DNA of 64,000 bases from JAJUJL01 sp041736465 (GTDB taxonomy: Bacteria > Chloroflexota > Anaerolineae > Anaerolineales > UBA4823), in contig JBGSTO010000706.1 in NCBI GenBank assembly GCA_041736465.1, positions 9,985 through 73,984 on the forward strand. The letters are read 5' to 3'. How positions within the stretch are numbered: the stretch's first letter is position 1; each line of letters opens with the position of its first letter. The notes under the pieces are model-generated. The model did not search any database and was not told where the DNA came from. It saw only the letters and a list, made by a program, of their open reading frames with translations. Position numbers and translations under genes: made by a program. Shown here one piece after another: positions 53,003-61,520 of the stretch.

Positions 53003-54163
53003 TTACGCTTCCGCCGGCGCCAGGTCGTTCAGGAAGACCCACCCTTGCAGATATTTAAAACGCGGCACGGGCTGCAGTAATCCTATCATAGCCAGGTCTC
53101 CCTGCACGCTCAAGATGCGCACTGGAGTTTCTTCGGGAATGTATTCCACAGGGTGGCGCGGCGGCTCTGGACCCGGTACCACACCGATGTTCTTGTAAAT
53201 CTCGGCATGTCTTGCCACCACACCGTTTTGCACCAGGTCGGCCTTCATCCAGCCCTGCATGTTGAACAGCCTGCCGATCAGTCCGGAAATGCGCACCAGC
53301 ACCCACTGGTCCGAGGTCTTGACCACCTGCTTGTTTTTCTTTTTGGGGACGTCTTTCTTTTTCTTCTTCTTCCCGGGCATCTCGATGACCTCGACCTTGA
53401 AGGATGTGACCGCCTTCGTCACTTTTACCTGGGTGCCGGGTTCCAAGGGGCTCTGTGCCAGGCGCGGCGGCAGGTGGGGCGGCAGCCCGCCTTCATCGAG
53501 GTAAACCCGCGATGGTCGCCGGGTGGAAAAGCGCTCTACGAAAGGAAGCTTGCGACCGAAGAGCTGTTCTCGGAAATGCTCCATGGGGAAAGCTGGTCCC
53601 GGGTCCACTTTGGCAACGTGAATATCATCGTGACCGAGGACTTCCTGCAGCTGGTAGTGTTCAACGATCAGGCGGGAAACTTCGAGCGCAGCGTCGAGCT
53701 GCGCCTGGGGGAAAAGCTGCCAGCCGTTTTTCTGAAAATTCTTCCAATGAGCCTCTACCAGCACTTCATTCTCTTGATAGGTGGCGCCGGATTTTGCCAC
53801 CCAGCCATTGGGGCCTGGCTTCAAGGCGCCGTCATTGTCCAGCTCGATGCCGATGGAGCAGCGGTTGAGCAGCCGCCGCCCCTCCCAGAAGCTGAACCCG
53901 GCATGCCAGGCGATGCGGTCGAATGGCACCAGCTGGGTGATCTGTCCATCGCGGCCGATGACCAGATGCGCTGAAACGCGCTTGTCAGGATTTCCCGACT
54001 GAGGGTCGGTCAGCCATTGGATCGCCCCCTCGGCGTTGGACCCGGCGGTGTAATGCATGATCAAAAAAACATGCTCAACTGCTCCTCCGATATTTGGGCT
54101 GGGGACAAACGGGTAGGGGGTGCCATCATCGTGATACAGCCTGTGATCCTCGTGAATTTTCAT
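53003..54163 (-). CDS. N-acetylmuramoyl-L-alanine amidase (Amidase_2) with C-terminal SH3-like region
   Basis: Amidase_2/PGRP-fold domain in the first 200 residues: zinc ligand His in IMHYTAGS, SIGIELDNDG, and GHDDIHVAKVDPGPAFP. A central basic linker with a Lys run (PGKKKKKKDVPKKKNK), then an SH3-like domain (QWVLVRISG ... GWMKADLVQNG). No signal peptide is visible, so it may be cytoplasmic like AmpD or exported otherwise. Start MKIHEDHRLY at 54163 has GGAGG eight bases upstream; the frame is open to 54250. Confidence 0.82.
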   Translation of the reverse strand: MKIHEDHRLYHDDGTPYPFVPSPNIGGAVEHVFLIMHYTAGSNAEGAIQWLTDPQSGNPDKRVSAHLVIGRDGQITQLVPFDRIAWHAGFSFWEGRRLLNRCSIGIELDNDGALKPGPNGWVAKSGATYQENEVLVEAHWKNFQKNGWQLFPQAQLDAALEVSRLIVEHYQLQEVLGHDDIHVAKVDPGPAFPMEHFREQLFGRKLPFVERFSTRRPSRVYLDEGGLPPHLPPRLAQSPLEPGTQVKVTKAVTSFKVEVIEMPGKKKKKKDVPKKKNKQVVKTSDQWVLVRISGLIGRLFNMQGWMKADLVQNGVVARHAEIYKNIGVVPGPEPPRHPVEYIPEETPVRILSVQGDLAMIGLLQPVPRFKYLQGWVFLNDLAPAEA

Positions 54164-54404
54164 GTAAATCCTCCGATAAGCTGGCGAGACCGGGTAATAT
54201 GAATGCTCAATGGGAGCTGCAGCGGCGGGAAAGTTGGTGTCAAGAGCCAATTATAAGACATATTTGATCTGAATTAATCTGACTTCTCCTGCTGCTTAAC
54301 GAGCACAAAATAATCGATGCTGCGGCAGGGCAATAAGCTGTTACAATAACAGGGGGTAATCGGATAAACCAAGTCTTAATCAGGTCTCGATTGGGAGGTA
54401 AACC
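54164..54404. other. Divergent intergenic region
   Basis: Between the amidase (minus) and the hypothetical gene (plus). An inverted repeat CTGTTA-CAA-TAACAG (54338-54352) may be an operator for either. No full promoter is convincing. Confidence 0.4.
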
Positions 54405-54941
54405 ATGGATACACTGGCTGCCACCATCCAGAAGCTCAAGGACGCCGGGCTGTCGCCCACGGTGCAGGTGAGCGTTCCCTTGTCCAAAAACGAGCTGGAT
54501 GAGCTCAAGGAAATCAGGTCCCGCCTGGCGAAGCAGGGTATTACGTCACAGGTGCATTTAATCGTCAGCCTGGCGGAGCAGCCTGCCGGTCCAGGAGATG
54601 CACCCGGCGAGGAGCAGCCGCCGGTGGATCCGGGTACGCAGGAGCCAATCGTAAAAGAAGGCTTCCTGGTGATGGTGCGCTCTGCCAAGGTCAACTGCAT
54701 GAATTTTACCCGCCGTGACAAAGCAGACAAGCCGATCATGGAGCCGGTAACGCCGCGCATCCAACTTTTTCAGGGCAGCACACTGCGCGTCTCAGCGCAG
54801 CACAAGCTCAGCGACAAGGACGCTGGAGACGGCAATATCACCGCTACCGGCGGGCTGAAATTCTATTTCATCACCGACAGCCCGGATAACAGGCGTGCGG
54901 AAGGATTGTACATCCGCCAGGAAGAGGTCACGAAGGTGTAG
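54405..54941 (+). CDS. Hypothetical protein, 178 residues
   Basis: A helical N-terminal 50 residues with heptad-like charge (SKNELDELKEIRSRLAKQG), an acidic Pro/Gly linker, then a beta-rich C-terminal part (FLVMVRSAKVNCMNFTRRDK ... GLKFYFITDSPD ... GLYIRQEEVTKV). The end resembles an SH3-like stretch ending in LYIRxxEV as in SH3 domains of wall enzymes, and the amidase upstream has a similar region. I do not recognise a family. GGGAGG precedes the ATG. The 3' end overlaps the M29 gene by 14 bases (convergent). Confidence 0.5.
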   Translation: MDTLAATIQKLKDAGLSPTVQVSVPLSKNELDELKEIRSRLAKQGITSQVHLIVSLAEQPAGPGDAPGEEQPPVDPGTQEPIVKEGFLVMVRSAKVNCMNFTRRDKADKPIMEPVTPRIQLFQGSTLRVSAQHKLSDKDAGDGNITATGGLKFYFITDSPDNRRAEGLYIRQEEVTKV

Positions 54942-56046
54942 CTGCCTGCTCCGGGATGAGTAGCTTGCCGTTTTGAATGATCGCCAGGCCATCTACTTCC
55001 AGTGTGGCGTGCGGCAGGCTGTAACCAAGGATGCCGGTGGAGTTCACTGTGCCGCCAAAGTCCTGGTTGTCGCCAATGTTTATCATCACGGTACCGCGCA
55101 TCAGCATATCCAGGTAAACGAATCCCACCGGCGTGGCATGCGGGTTCAAGCCGATCGACAGCAGCCCGAAGCGGTCATAGTCGCCGCCTGCGGAGGAGAT
55201 CGCATCCTCGAATATCTTGCCGTGCTCTTCGGCATCCCAGCTGACCAGGCGCCCGTTCTTGAAAGTCCAGCTCAGGTTGCGCACCAGCTTGCCCCATAAC
55301 GGCACGCGCGGGAAGACGATCGTGCCGTTGGCGCTGTCTTCATCGGGAGCGACGCTCACCTGACCGGCGGGAAACTCGCTGTAGCGCCCGCCCCTGGCCA
55401 GGTCATCCTGGTCGATAATGCCGTCATCCACCACAGCTTTTCTTCCCAATAGGCGGAATTCCAGGTGAGTCTGGTCACCGGCGGTCAGGCGCACCTGCTG
55501 CCCCTTCTCCAGTATAGCGGCGACCTGTTTTCCGGCGGCGGCGATCTCATCGTAATCGGCCTGCATGGCATTTGCCAGCGACGAGCGCCAGGCGGCGTAA
55601 TCCACCCCGTACTGGCGGGCGCGCTGCGGCGTGCACAGGCTCCACCCCAGCCCAATTTCACGGATTCGGCGCTGGCGCGCCAGCTCGAACAGGGGTTTGT
55701 TGGCCCGGAGTAGGGCATTGGAAATGCTGATAGAACCCGCATCGAAGACATGTGGGTCTTCCACCTGGCTGATCTGAATTATAGCGTCGGTTTTCTCCAG
55801 GGCACTGAGGAAATGGGTGGGGACCCTTTCCAGGTGTTCTTCGGGGATCTCGCTGCAGTAGGAACGGAACAAATTATCGGTATCATAGAGGATCATGGGC
55901 ACGGCGCCAGCCTGGTAGCTGGCAACCGCCAGCGCCTCCGCCATTGAAATGGTGTGCTGGTGAGCGTTGATCAACACCATCTCGCCGGGCTGGATGCCCA
56001 GGCAGGAATGTACGATCCGTTTGGCAATATCGCGCTCGAATGACAT
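54928..56046 (-). CDS. M29 family aminopeptidase
   Basis: A metallo-aminopeptidase of the thermophilic T/AmpS type: ERDIAKRIVHSCLGIQPGEMV at the start, EFPAGQVSVAPDEDSANGTI (family Glu region), the SIGLNPHATPVG loop and the NIGDNQDFGGTVNSTG motif, where metal-binding His/Asp/Glu residues lie. 372 residues is slightly under the usual 400. GGAGG precedes the ATG. The leader upstream carries a terminator-antiterminator pattern, so expression may be controlled by RNA. Confidence 0.85.
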   Translation of the reverse strand: MSFERDIAKRIVHSCLGIQPGEMVLINAHQHTISMAEALAVASYQAGAVPMILYDTDNLFRSYCSEIPEEHLERVPTHFLSALEKTDAIIQISQVEDPHVFDAGSISISNALLRANKPLFELARQRRIREIGLGWSLCTPQRARQYGVDYAAWRSSLANAMQADYDEIAAAGKQVAAILEKGQQVRLTAGDQTHLEFRLLGRKAVVDDGIIDQDDLARGGRYSEFPAGQVSVAPDEDSANGTIVFPRVPLWGKLVRNLSWTFKNGRLVSWDAEEHGKIFEDAISSAGGDYDRFGLLSIGLNPHATPVGFVYLDMLMRGTVMINIGDNQDFGGTVNSTGILGYSLPHATLEVDGLAIIQNGKLLIPEQAATPS

Positions 56047-56073
56047 GGCAAACCTCCTTTGGCATGCTCGAAC

Positions 56074-56219
56074 AAAAAAAGCCAGTGGCAGACCGCCATT
56101 GGCTTTCGATATATACAGCGATGCAGGCTTGGGCCATCTGATCCGGTCCCACCTGTCAAATAGAAAATACGGCTCTTTCCCCTGTAATGATCTTATAATA
56201 AAAAAGAGTTTGGAGTCAA
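56074..56219 (-). promoter_or_regulatory. M29 leader: promoter, attenuator and T-box-like core
   Basis: On the minus strand: promoter TTGACT (56214-56219), 16 bases, TATAAG (56192-56197). About 110 bases on, a terminator stem (56078-56089 with 56095-56106, one mismatch) ends in TTTTTTT (complement of 56074-56080), ahead of the Shine-Dalgarno. Between them GTGGGACCG (56144-56152) can pair with CGGTCTGCCAC (56085-56095) inside the terminator, so the folds exclude each other. TGGGACC matches the T-box core TGGNACC and is flanked by CAGG / CCTG. No Stem I is seen. Confidence 0.6.
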
Positions 56220-56374
56220 TATCAGTTTGCGTAACACAATATCAGGTTTCGATCTCGAAAAACGAAGTTTTGTGGTAAAACTTTTAGGAGAGTTGCCTGG
56301 TTTCAGAAGGAATGGGCGTGTGCGGGAGGGCTTAGCCCGCCCATACTCACCCATAAAATACTGGGAGAAGAGAT

Positions 56375-56995
56375 ATGTTCCGCTTTTTTAAGAAAAGGCA
56401 GGATACCTTTTTGCGTCTGATCATCCAGCAGGCTGAGCTGACGGCGCAAGGCACCGACCTGCTGAAGAAGTACATGGACTCGCCTTCCGCCGAGGTGAGC
56501 GCACAGATTACCGTCACCGAGAAAGAAGCCGACGAAGTCCGCCGCATCTTGATCGACGAGCTGAACCGCACTTTCATTACACCGATCGATCGCGAAGACA
56601 TCCATTCCCTGTCACGTGCCGTCGACGACATGCTGGATTACGCTTACTCGACGGTCAGCGAGATGGAAGTTCTCAAAGTGCGCCCCACTGCCCATATGGT
56701 GCGCATTGCCGGTCTGCTGCACGACGCTGCCGCGGAGATCCTCCTGGCGGTACAGCGGCTGGAACACCACCCCAACGTGGCAAACGACCACGCCCAGCGC
56801 GCCAAGGCGCTCGAAAACCGGGTGGAGAGCGTTTATCGCGAGGCGTTGGCGGAGCTGTTCAGCGGGCCGGAGGACGTGCAGCACATCGTCAAGATGCTCA
56901 AAAAGCGCGAGGTGTACCGGCACTTAAGCAACTCGGCAGACCGGGGGGATGAGGCTGCCAATGTGATTGCCGACATCGTGGTAAAGATTACCTAG
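56375..56995 (+). CDS. PhoU-like protein, DUF47 family
   Basis: A 206-residue all-helical protein of the DUF47 type: starts MFRFFKKRQDTFLRLIIQQA and has TITDREDI-like residues (FITPIDREDIHSLSRAVDD). This family almost always precedes a Pit-type phosphate transporter, as here after 12 bases, and is thought to regulate it. The function is not enzymatic as far as known. Confidence 0.88.
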   Translation: MFRFFKKRQDTFLRLIIQQAELTAQGTDLLKKYMDSPSAEVSAQITVTEKEADEVRRILIDELNRTFITPIDREDIHSLSRAVDDMLDYAYSTVSEMEVLKVRPTAHMVRIAGLLHDAAAEILLAVQRLEHHPNVANDHAQRAKALENRVESVYREALAELFSGPEDVQHIVKMLKKREVYRHLSNSADRGDEAANVIADIVVKIT

Positions 56996-57007
56996 CCGGG
57001 GGGATGC

Positions 57008-57982
57008 ATGCCTGAAGCTCTGATCATATTGATCGTCCTGGCAGTTTTTTTTGATTTCCTCAATGGGATTCACGATTCGTCCAACATCGTGGCGACGATG
57101 ATCTCGTCGCGCGCCTTCGGGCCGCGTGCCGCTCTGGGAATGACCGCCGTGGCGCATTTCGTCGCCCCATTCATGTTCGGTGTGGCTGTGGCAAAGACCA
57201 TCGGGCACGACATCGTCGCCGCAGATGCGATTACCCTGCAGGTGCTCATTGCCGCACTGATCTCCGCCATCCTGTGGAACCTGCTCACCTGGTTCTTCGG
57301 CATCCCCTCCAGCTCCTCGCATGCCCTGATCGGCGGCATCCTGGGAGCAGTAGCAGTTTCTGCCGGGCTGGGCGTGGTGCATATGGACGGGTTGACAAAG
57401 GTGCTCAGCGCCTTGTTCGTCTCCCCGCTGCTCGGTCTGATCGGCGGCTTTCTCTTCGCCCGGCTGGTATTTGCCCTGGCGGCGAACGCCTCGCCGCGCA
57501 TCAACTGGTTCTTCAAACGCGCCCAACTGATCACCGCGATGGCGCTGGCCTTCAGCCACGGCACCAATGATGCCCAAAAGACGATGGGTGTGATCACCCT
57601 GGGGCTGGTAGTGACGGGCTCCTTGAGCAGCTTCGCCGTTCCGCTGTGGGTGGTGGCGATCAGCGCGGCGGCGATCGCCCTGGGCACCGCCCTGGGCGGC
57701 TGGCGCCTGATCCGGACGCTGGGCGGGAGGTTTTATAAGATCAAGCCGGTGGATGGTTTCAACGCCCAGGCAACCTCTACCCTTATCATTCTGGCGGCGT
57801 CACTGTCCGGCGGGCCGGTGAGCACCACGCACGTGGTCAGCACCGCCATCATGGGCGCCGGCGCGGCTGAGCGCATCAACAAGGTGCGCTGGCGCGCCGC
57901 CGGTGAGATCCTGATTGCCTGGCTGATCACCATACCGATCACCGCCCTGGCAGCGGCGGGCATTTACCTGCTGCTCGGTTGA
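57008..57982 (+). CDS. pit: Low-affinity inorganic phosphate transporter (Pit family)
   Basis: 324 residues, about 10 hydrophobic segments. Both PHO4 signatures are intact: GIHDSSNIVATMISSRAFG near the start and SHGTNDAQKTMGVI in the second half; GGPVSTTHVVSTAI is the third family motif. It symports metal-phosphate with H+ or Na+. It is in an operon with the upstream PhoU-like gene and the next small gene. Confidence 0.93.
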   Translation: MPEALIILIVLAVFFDFLNGIHDSSNIVATMISSRAFGPRAALGMTAVAHFVAPFMFGVAVAKTIGHDIVAADAITLQVLIAALISAILWNLLTWFFGIPSSSSHALIGGILGAVAVSAGLGVVHMDGLTKVLSALFVSPLLGLIGGFLFARLVFALAANASPRINWFFKRAQLITAMALAFSHGTNDAQKTMGVITLGLVVTGSLSSFAVPLWVVAISAAAIALGTALGGWRLIRTLGGRFYKIKPVDGFNAQATSTLIILAASLSGGPVSTTHVVSTAIMGAGAAERINKVRWRAAGEILIAWLITIPITALAAAGIYLLLG

Positions 57983-57996
57983 GGAAGGTGAGAACG

Positions 57997-58506
57997 ATGG
58001 AACTGGGACTGCTCTTTCAGATTGTTTCCACCACCATCATGGTCATTGGCGTCATCTTCGGGATTCAAAATATCCGCCAGTACCAGGCCAACCGCAAGCG
58101 TGAGAGCGCCATTCTGATGCTGAATTCGTTCCAGACTCCCGATTTCGTGCGCGGGCTGCTCTCGATTTTCAACCTGCCAGATCACGCTGGCAAGGATGTG
58201 GTGGACGGCTTGCCGGCGGAGGAGTTCATGGCGATATATATGGTCATGGGCGCCTGGGAGCGCCTGGGGGTGCTGATCTTCCGCGGCGAGATCCCGCTGC
58301 ACCTGGTGGACGACGCCTTCAGCGGGCCAATCGTGCAGTCGTGGCAAAAGCTGGACGCCTACGTAAGCGAGTTCCGGGCGCAGATCGGGCGTGATACCTT
58401 TATGGAATGGTACCAGTGGCTGGCGGAGCGTATGCTGGAAAGGGAGCAGGCTGCCGGTCCGGTGCCCGCTTACCTGGCGCACCGGGATTGGAAGGCGAGG
58501 AAGTAG
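57997..58506 (+). CDS. DUF4760-like membrane-anchored protein
   Basis: 169 residues. One N-terminal transmembrane helix (LLFQIVSTTIMVIGVIFGIQ) followed by a helical cytoplasmic domain (NIRQYQANRKRES ... FMEWYQWLAERML). It looks like the DUF4760 proteins of Chloroflexota and proteobacteria, function unknown. ATG 57997 follows GAAGGTGA; the frame extends to 57979 without support. It is 14 bases after the phosphate transporter. Confidence 0.65.
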   Translation: MELGLLFQIVSTTIMVIGVIFGIQNIRQYQANRKRESAILMLNSFQTPDFVRGLLSIFNLPDHAGKDVVDGLPAEEFMAIYMVMGAWERLGVLIFRGEIPLHLVDDAFSGPIVQSWQKLDAYVSEFRAQIGRDTFMEWYQWLAERMLEREQAAGPVPAYLAHRDWKARK

Positions 58507-58561
58507 GTAGCGCAGCGCCGCTGGTTATTATCGGGACAGCGAACGGCAATCAATACTCGAG

Positions 58562-58590
58562 CGACTGGCAAAGCCAGTCGTCTTTATTTC
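58562..58590 (+). terminator. Terminator of the phosphate-uptake operon
   Basis: Stem CGACTGGC (58562-58569) / GCCAGTCG (58573-58580) with loop AAA, followed by TCTTTATTTC. Confidence 0.75.
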
Positions 58591-58603
58591 CAAAATTCAG
58601 GTA

Positions 58604-58659
58604 TTGACAAGCGAAAAATATTCTGTATAATCTTATTGTTTGTTAATTTAACTAACAAA
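58604..58659 (+). promoter_or_regulatory. Promoter and palindromic operator of the ROK regulator
   Basis: TTGACA (58604-58609), 16-base spacer, TATAAT (58626-58631). A 21-bp near-palindrome with arms TTTGTTA (58639-58645) and TAACAAA (58653-58659) covers the start region. ROK regulators of the XylR/NagC type bind such sites; autoregulation is likely. Confidence 0.8.
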
Positions 58660-58669
58660 GTAGAGGCCC

Positions 58670-59845
58670 ATGCGCACCTTACCCACCAAAGCCACCCACC
58701 AGCAAACCAGGACCTATAACCAGCAGCTTGTCCTGCGCACCATCTTCGATCACGGCAAGATCAGCCGCGCAGACGTTGCCCGCCAGACAAAGCTCACGCG
58801 GGTTACCGTCTCCGAGATCGTCTCCGATCTGATCGATACCGGTCTGGTGGCTGAAGTTGGCATGGGCACTTCTGCCGGCGGTAAGACCCCCATTCTGCTC
58901 AGTGTGGTCGACGACTCCTACCACATGATCGGAGTCGACCTGGCCAATGATGAGATCCGCGGCGCGGTGGTCAACCTGCGCGGCGAGATACGCCACGCGC
59001 TGAGTCTGCCCCTGGAAAGCGTGGACAGCGAGGTCTCCCTGAACCAGGTGTACGAGCTGCTGGATGCCCTCATCGCTCAAACCGACCGGCCCCTGCTTGG
59101 GATTGGCATTGGCACTCCGGGCCTGCTGGATACCACTAACGGGATCGTGCGCCACGCCGTCAACCTGGGTTGGGTAGATCTACCCCTTGGCAGCCTGCTC
59201 CAGGATCGCTATGCGGTGCCGGTCTATGTAGCCAACGACAGCCAGGTTTCAGCACTGGCGGAACACATCTTCGGCGCGGGGCGCCGCGAGTCCAGCCTGG
59301 TAGTCGTGCGCGTAGGGCGCGGCATCGGCGCCGGCGTCATCCTCGATCGGCAGCTTTTCCAGGGTGAGGGCTTCGGAGCCGGCGAAATTGGTCACATCGG
59401 GCTGCGTTCAGACGGCGACCGCTGCCGCTGCGGCAATGATGGCTGTATTGAGACGGTTGGCAGCACCCTGGCGATCGTACGCCGGGTGCAGGCTGTCGCC
59501 AGCCATCTGGGCGCCGCCCCGGACATGGAAGATATCCTGGCAGCCTTCGAGGCGGGCGACCCTGTAGTGCGCCAGATCATCCAGGAGGCCGGGCGAGCGG
59601 TAGGGTTTGGTGTCGCCTGCCTGACCAGCTCATTGAACATCCGCCATGTGCTGCTCGTCGGCAGCGTCACCCGCTTTGGCGAGTTCTGGCTGCAGGCGGT
59701 GCGGGAAGAAATGAACCGCTGCACACTGCCGGCCCTGGCTGCAGAAACCCGCCTGGCATTTGGAGAGATCGGCGCCAACGCCGTCATCTTGGGCGCCTGT
59801 GCATTGTTAATGACCAGGGAGATCGGTCTGAACCTGGTGCGCTGA
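58670..59845 (+). CDS. ROK family transcriptional regulator (NagC/XylR-like)
   Basis: N-terminal winged helix-turn-helix (HGKISRADVARQTKLTRVTV SEIV-type helix pair) then a ROK sugar-kinase fold: phosphate loop GIGTPGLLD, GAGEIGHIGL, and the zinc-binding CRCGNDGC. 391 residues, usual length. It probably senses an N-acetylated amino sugar or xylose-like ligand. It precedes the ABC transporter and GH3 genes on the same strand and likely controls them. Ligand is inferred from context only. Confidence 0.9.
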   Translation: MRTLPTKATHQQTRTYNQQLVLRTIFDHGKISRADVARQTKLTRVTVSEIVSDLIDTGLVAEVGMGTSAGGKTPILLSVVDDSYHMIGVDLANDEIRGAVVNLRGEIRHALSLPLESVDSEVSLNQVYELLDALIAQTDRPLLGIGIGTPGLLDTTNGIVRHAVNLGWVDLPLGSLLQDRYAVPVYVANDSQVSALAEHIFGAGRRESSLVVVRVGRGIGAGVILDRQLFQGEGFGAGEIGHIGLRSDGDRCRCGNDGCIETVGSTLAIVRRVQAVASHLGAAPDMEDILAAFEAGDPVVRQIIQEAGRAVGFGVACLTSSLNIRHVLLVGSVTRFGEFWLQAVREEMNRCTLPALAAETRLAFGEIGANAVILGACALLMTREIGLNLVR

Positions 59846-59877
59846 TGCACAGCGGATCAAAAGGAGAGAAACTGACC

Positions 59878-59961
59878 TTGAGAAAAAAACCGAAATTGTC
59901 TTGTGCTGTCCGCATCGCCGGTGCTCGCACCGCCTGCTACACGATTACGAAATCCAATTGA
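59878..59961 (+). CDS. Possible small leader ORF
   Basis: A 27-codon frame with AAGGAGAG before its TTG start. Its middle (VRIAGARTACYTITKSN) shares GAR-T-A with the N-terminus of the first permease (FGARTATPYL), and both DNA stretches contain GGTGCTCGCACCGC. It may be a decayed piece or a leader peptide; I would not rely on it. Confidence 0.2.
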   Translation: MRKKPKLSCAVRIAGARTACYTITKSN

Positions 59962-59979
59962 TAAAGAGGAGAGATTAGC

Positions 59980-61395
59980 ATGAATAAGCATCACCTGTTC
60001 CGCGTATTAAGCCTGCTCGTTCTCGCCAGCTTGATCCTGGCATCTTGCGCAGCACCCACCCCTCAGACCATCATCCAGACGGTTGAGGTGGAGAAAACGG
60101 TCCGCGAAACCCAGATCGTTATTCAGACCTCTGTGGTTGAGGTGGAGAAATTGGTCGAGGTCACTCCGATGCCCGGGCCGCATCCGGAGGCCGTCATTCA
60201 GGGTGTGGAACCCAACGCCGAGATCACCCTGTGGACCTTCTGGCTCTCGCCCACCTTTGATGATTTCATCAAGAGCACCCTTGCCCGCTTCCAGGAAGCC
60301 TACCCCGGCGTGACCGTCAACTGGGAAGATCACCAGGCTACCTTCCAGGACGACCTGCGCAACGCCTTCGCTGCCGGGAATGCCCCGGACGTGATCAACC
60401 TGTCCATTTCCGAGGGCTGGGTCAGCGATTATGCCACCCAGGGCTTGCTGCTGCCCCTGGACAGCGTGGTGCCCCAGGCGGTGGTGGATACCTACTTCCC
60501 CAACCTGTGGGAACAGCAGGTTGTCGATGGGGCGCACTACCAGTTCCCCTGGTACCAGGGCATTATCGTCAACCTGGTCAACACCCAGATCCTCAGCGAC
60601 GCCGGTTTCACGGTAGGCGATTTCCCTGCGACCATTGACGGTCTGCCGGCGTTCTGCCAGACCATCAAAGATGAAACGGGCACGCTGTGCGATATCCGCC
60701 TGACCGTCAATGACCTGCTGGCCCAGATGACCTACGAAGGCGGGGTCGAGGTAATCAATGCAGACGGCACGGCTTTCACCTTCGACTCTCCGGAAGCTGC
60801 CGCCTGGCTGCAGATGTACGTGGATATGGTCGAAGCCGGCACCGTCGACCGCACCGTGCTGGTCACCGACCAGGACCGTGTCGGCCTCGATCTGTTCACC
60901 AGCGGGCAGGCAGCCTTCTACAACACCGGCCCCAACCTGATCCGCGAGGTGCGCGCCAACAACCCCGGGCTGTATGGCTACCTGAGTGTGGTGCCGGCTC
61001 CGGTCGGTAAATCGGGTGTGGTTGGCAAAGGCCTGATGGCGCTGTCGGTGAAGGGCGATACCGAATTCCCGATCGCCTCCATTGCCCTGGCGCAGTTCTT
61101 CTCGAACCCCAAGTCCATGCTCGAATTCTCCAAGATAGTTGCCATCTACCCGTCCACACCGGCTTCTTACGACGACCCGTTCTTCTCTGCCGTACCGGTG
61201 GCAATTGAAGACAGCGCCAAGCCGTATGCCAAAGACGCCGTCTCCAAGCTGGCCGACATTGTGCCCTTCGTTCCCCACAAGGCAGACGTCAATGAGATCG
61301 TCCTGCGGTACGTGCAGGAAGCTCTGTTCAACGGTATGGATCCGCAAGAAGCGCTGACCGCCGCAGTCGCCGAGGCGAACGCCCTGCTCCCGTAA
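59980..61395 (+). CDS. ABC sugar transporter, substrate-binding lipoprotein
   Basis: Signal peptide with lipobox LILASC (Cys23), then an amphipathic linker (TIIQTVEVEKTVRETQIVIQ), then the family 1 solute-binding fold: ITLWTFW, AGNAPDVINLSISEGWVSDY, GHYQFP-like WYQG, TSGQAAFYNTGP. 471 residues, usual length. AGAGGAGAG precedes the ATG. It delivers a carbohydrate to the two permeases downstream; the ATPase (MalK/UgpC-like) is not visible and may be shared. Confidence 0.9.
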   Translation: MNKHHLFRVLSLLVLASLILASCAAPTPQTIIQTVEVEKTVRETQIVIQTSVVEVEKLVEVTPMPGPHPEAVIQGVEPNAEITLWTFWLSPTFDDFIKSTLARFQEAYPGVTVNWEDHQATFQDDLRNAFAAGNAPDVINLSISEGWVSDYATQGLLLPLDSVVPQAVVDTYFPNLWEQQVVDGAHYQFPWYQGIIVNLVNTQILSDAGFTVGDFPATIDGLPAFCQTIKDETGTLCDIRLTVNDLLAQMTYEGGVEVINADGTAFTFDSPEAAAWLQMYVDMVEAGTVDRTVLVTDQDRVGLDLFTSGQAAFYNTGPNLIREVRANNPGLYGYLSVVPAPVGKSGVVGKGLMALSVKGDTEFPIASIALAQFFSNPKSMLEFSKIVAIYPSTPASYDDPFFSAVPVAIEDSAKPYAKDAVSKLADIVPFVPHKADVNEIVLRYVQEALFNGMDPQEALTAAVAEANALLP

Positions 61396-61452
61396 CCCCA
61401 GCAGCCGCAGCTTAAAAACCTGCGCAACGCGAACCGATTTGACCGCCCTTTT

Positions 61453-61487
61453 CCCCCGCTGCTGCCGCCAGACGGCAGCAGCGGGGG
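61453..61487 (+). terminator. Strong intercistronic hairpin after the binding-protein gene
   Basis: A perfect 15-bp stem CCCCCGCTGCTGCCG (61453-61467) / CGGCAGCAGCGGGGG (61473-61487) with a 5-base loop and no T-run. Such hairpins shield the upstream message and lower expression of the permeases relative to the binding protein. Confidence 0.75.
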
Positions 61488-61520
61488 AGGGAAGCGGCTG
61501 CCCCCTGGCGGAGGATCGTG

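Noticed and set aside
54405..54941. Toxin or antitoxin role for the 178-residue protein
   Set aside because: No partner gene in the same direction and no recognised motif; neighbours are convergent or divergent housekeeping genes.
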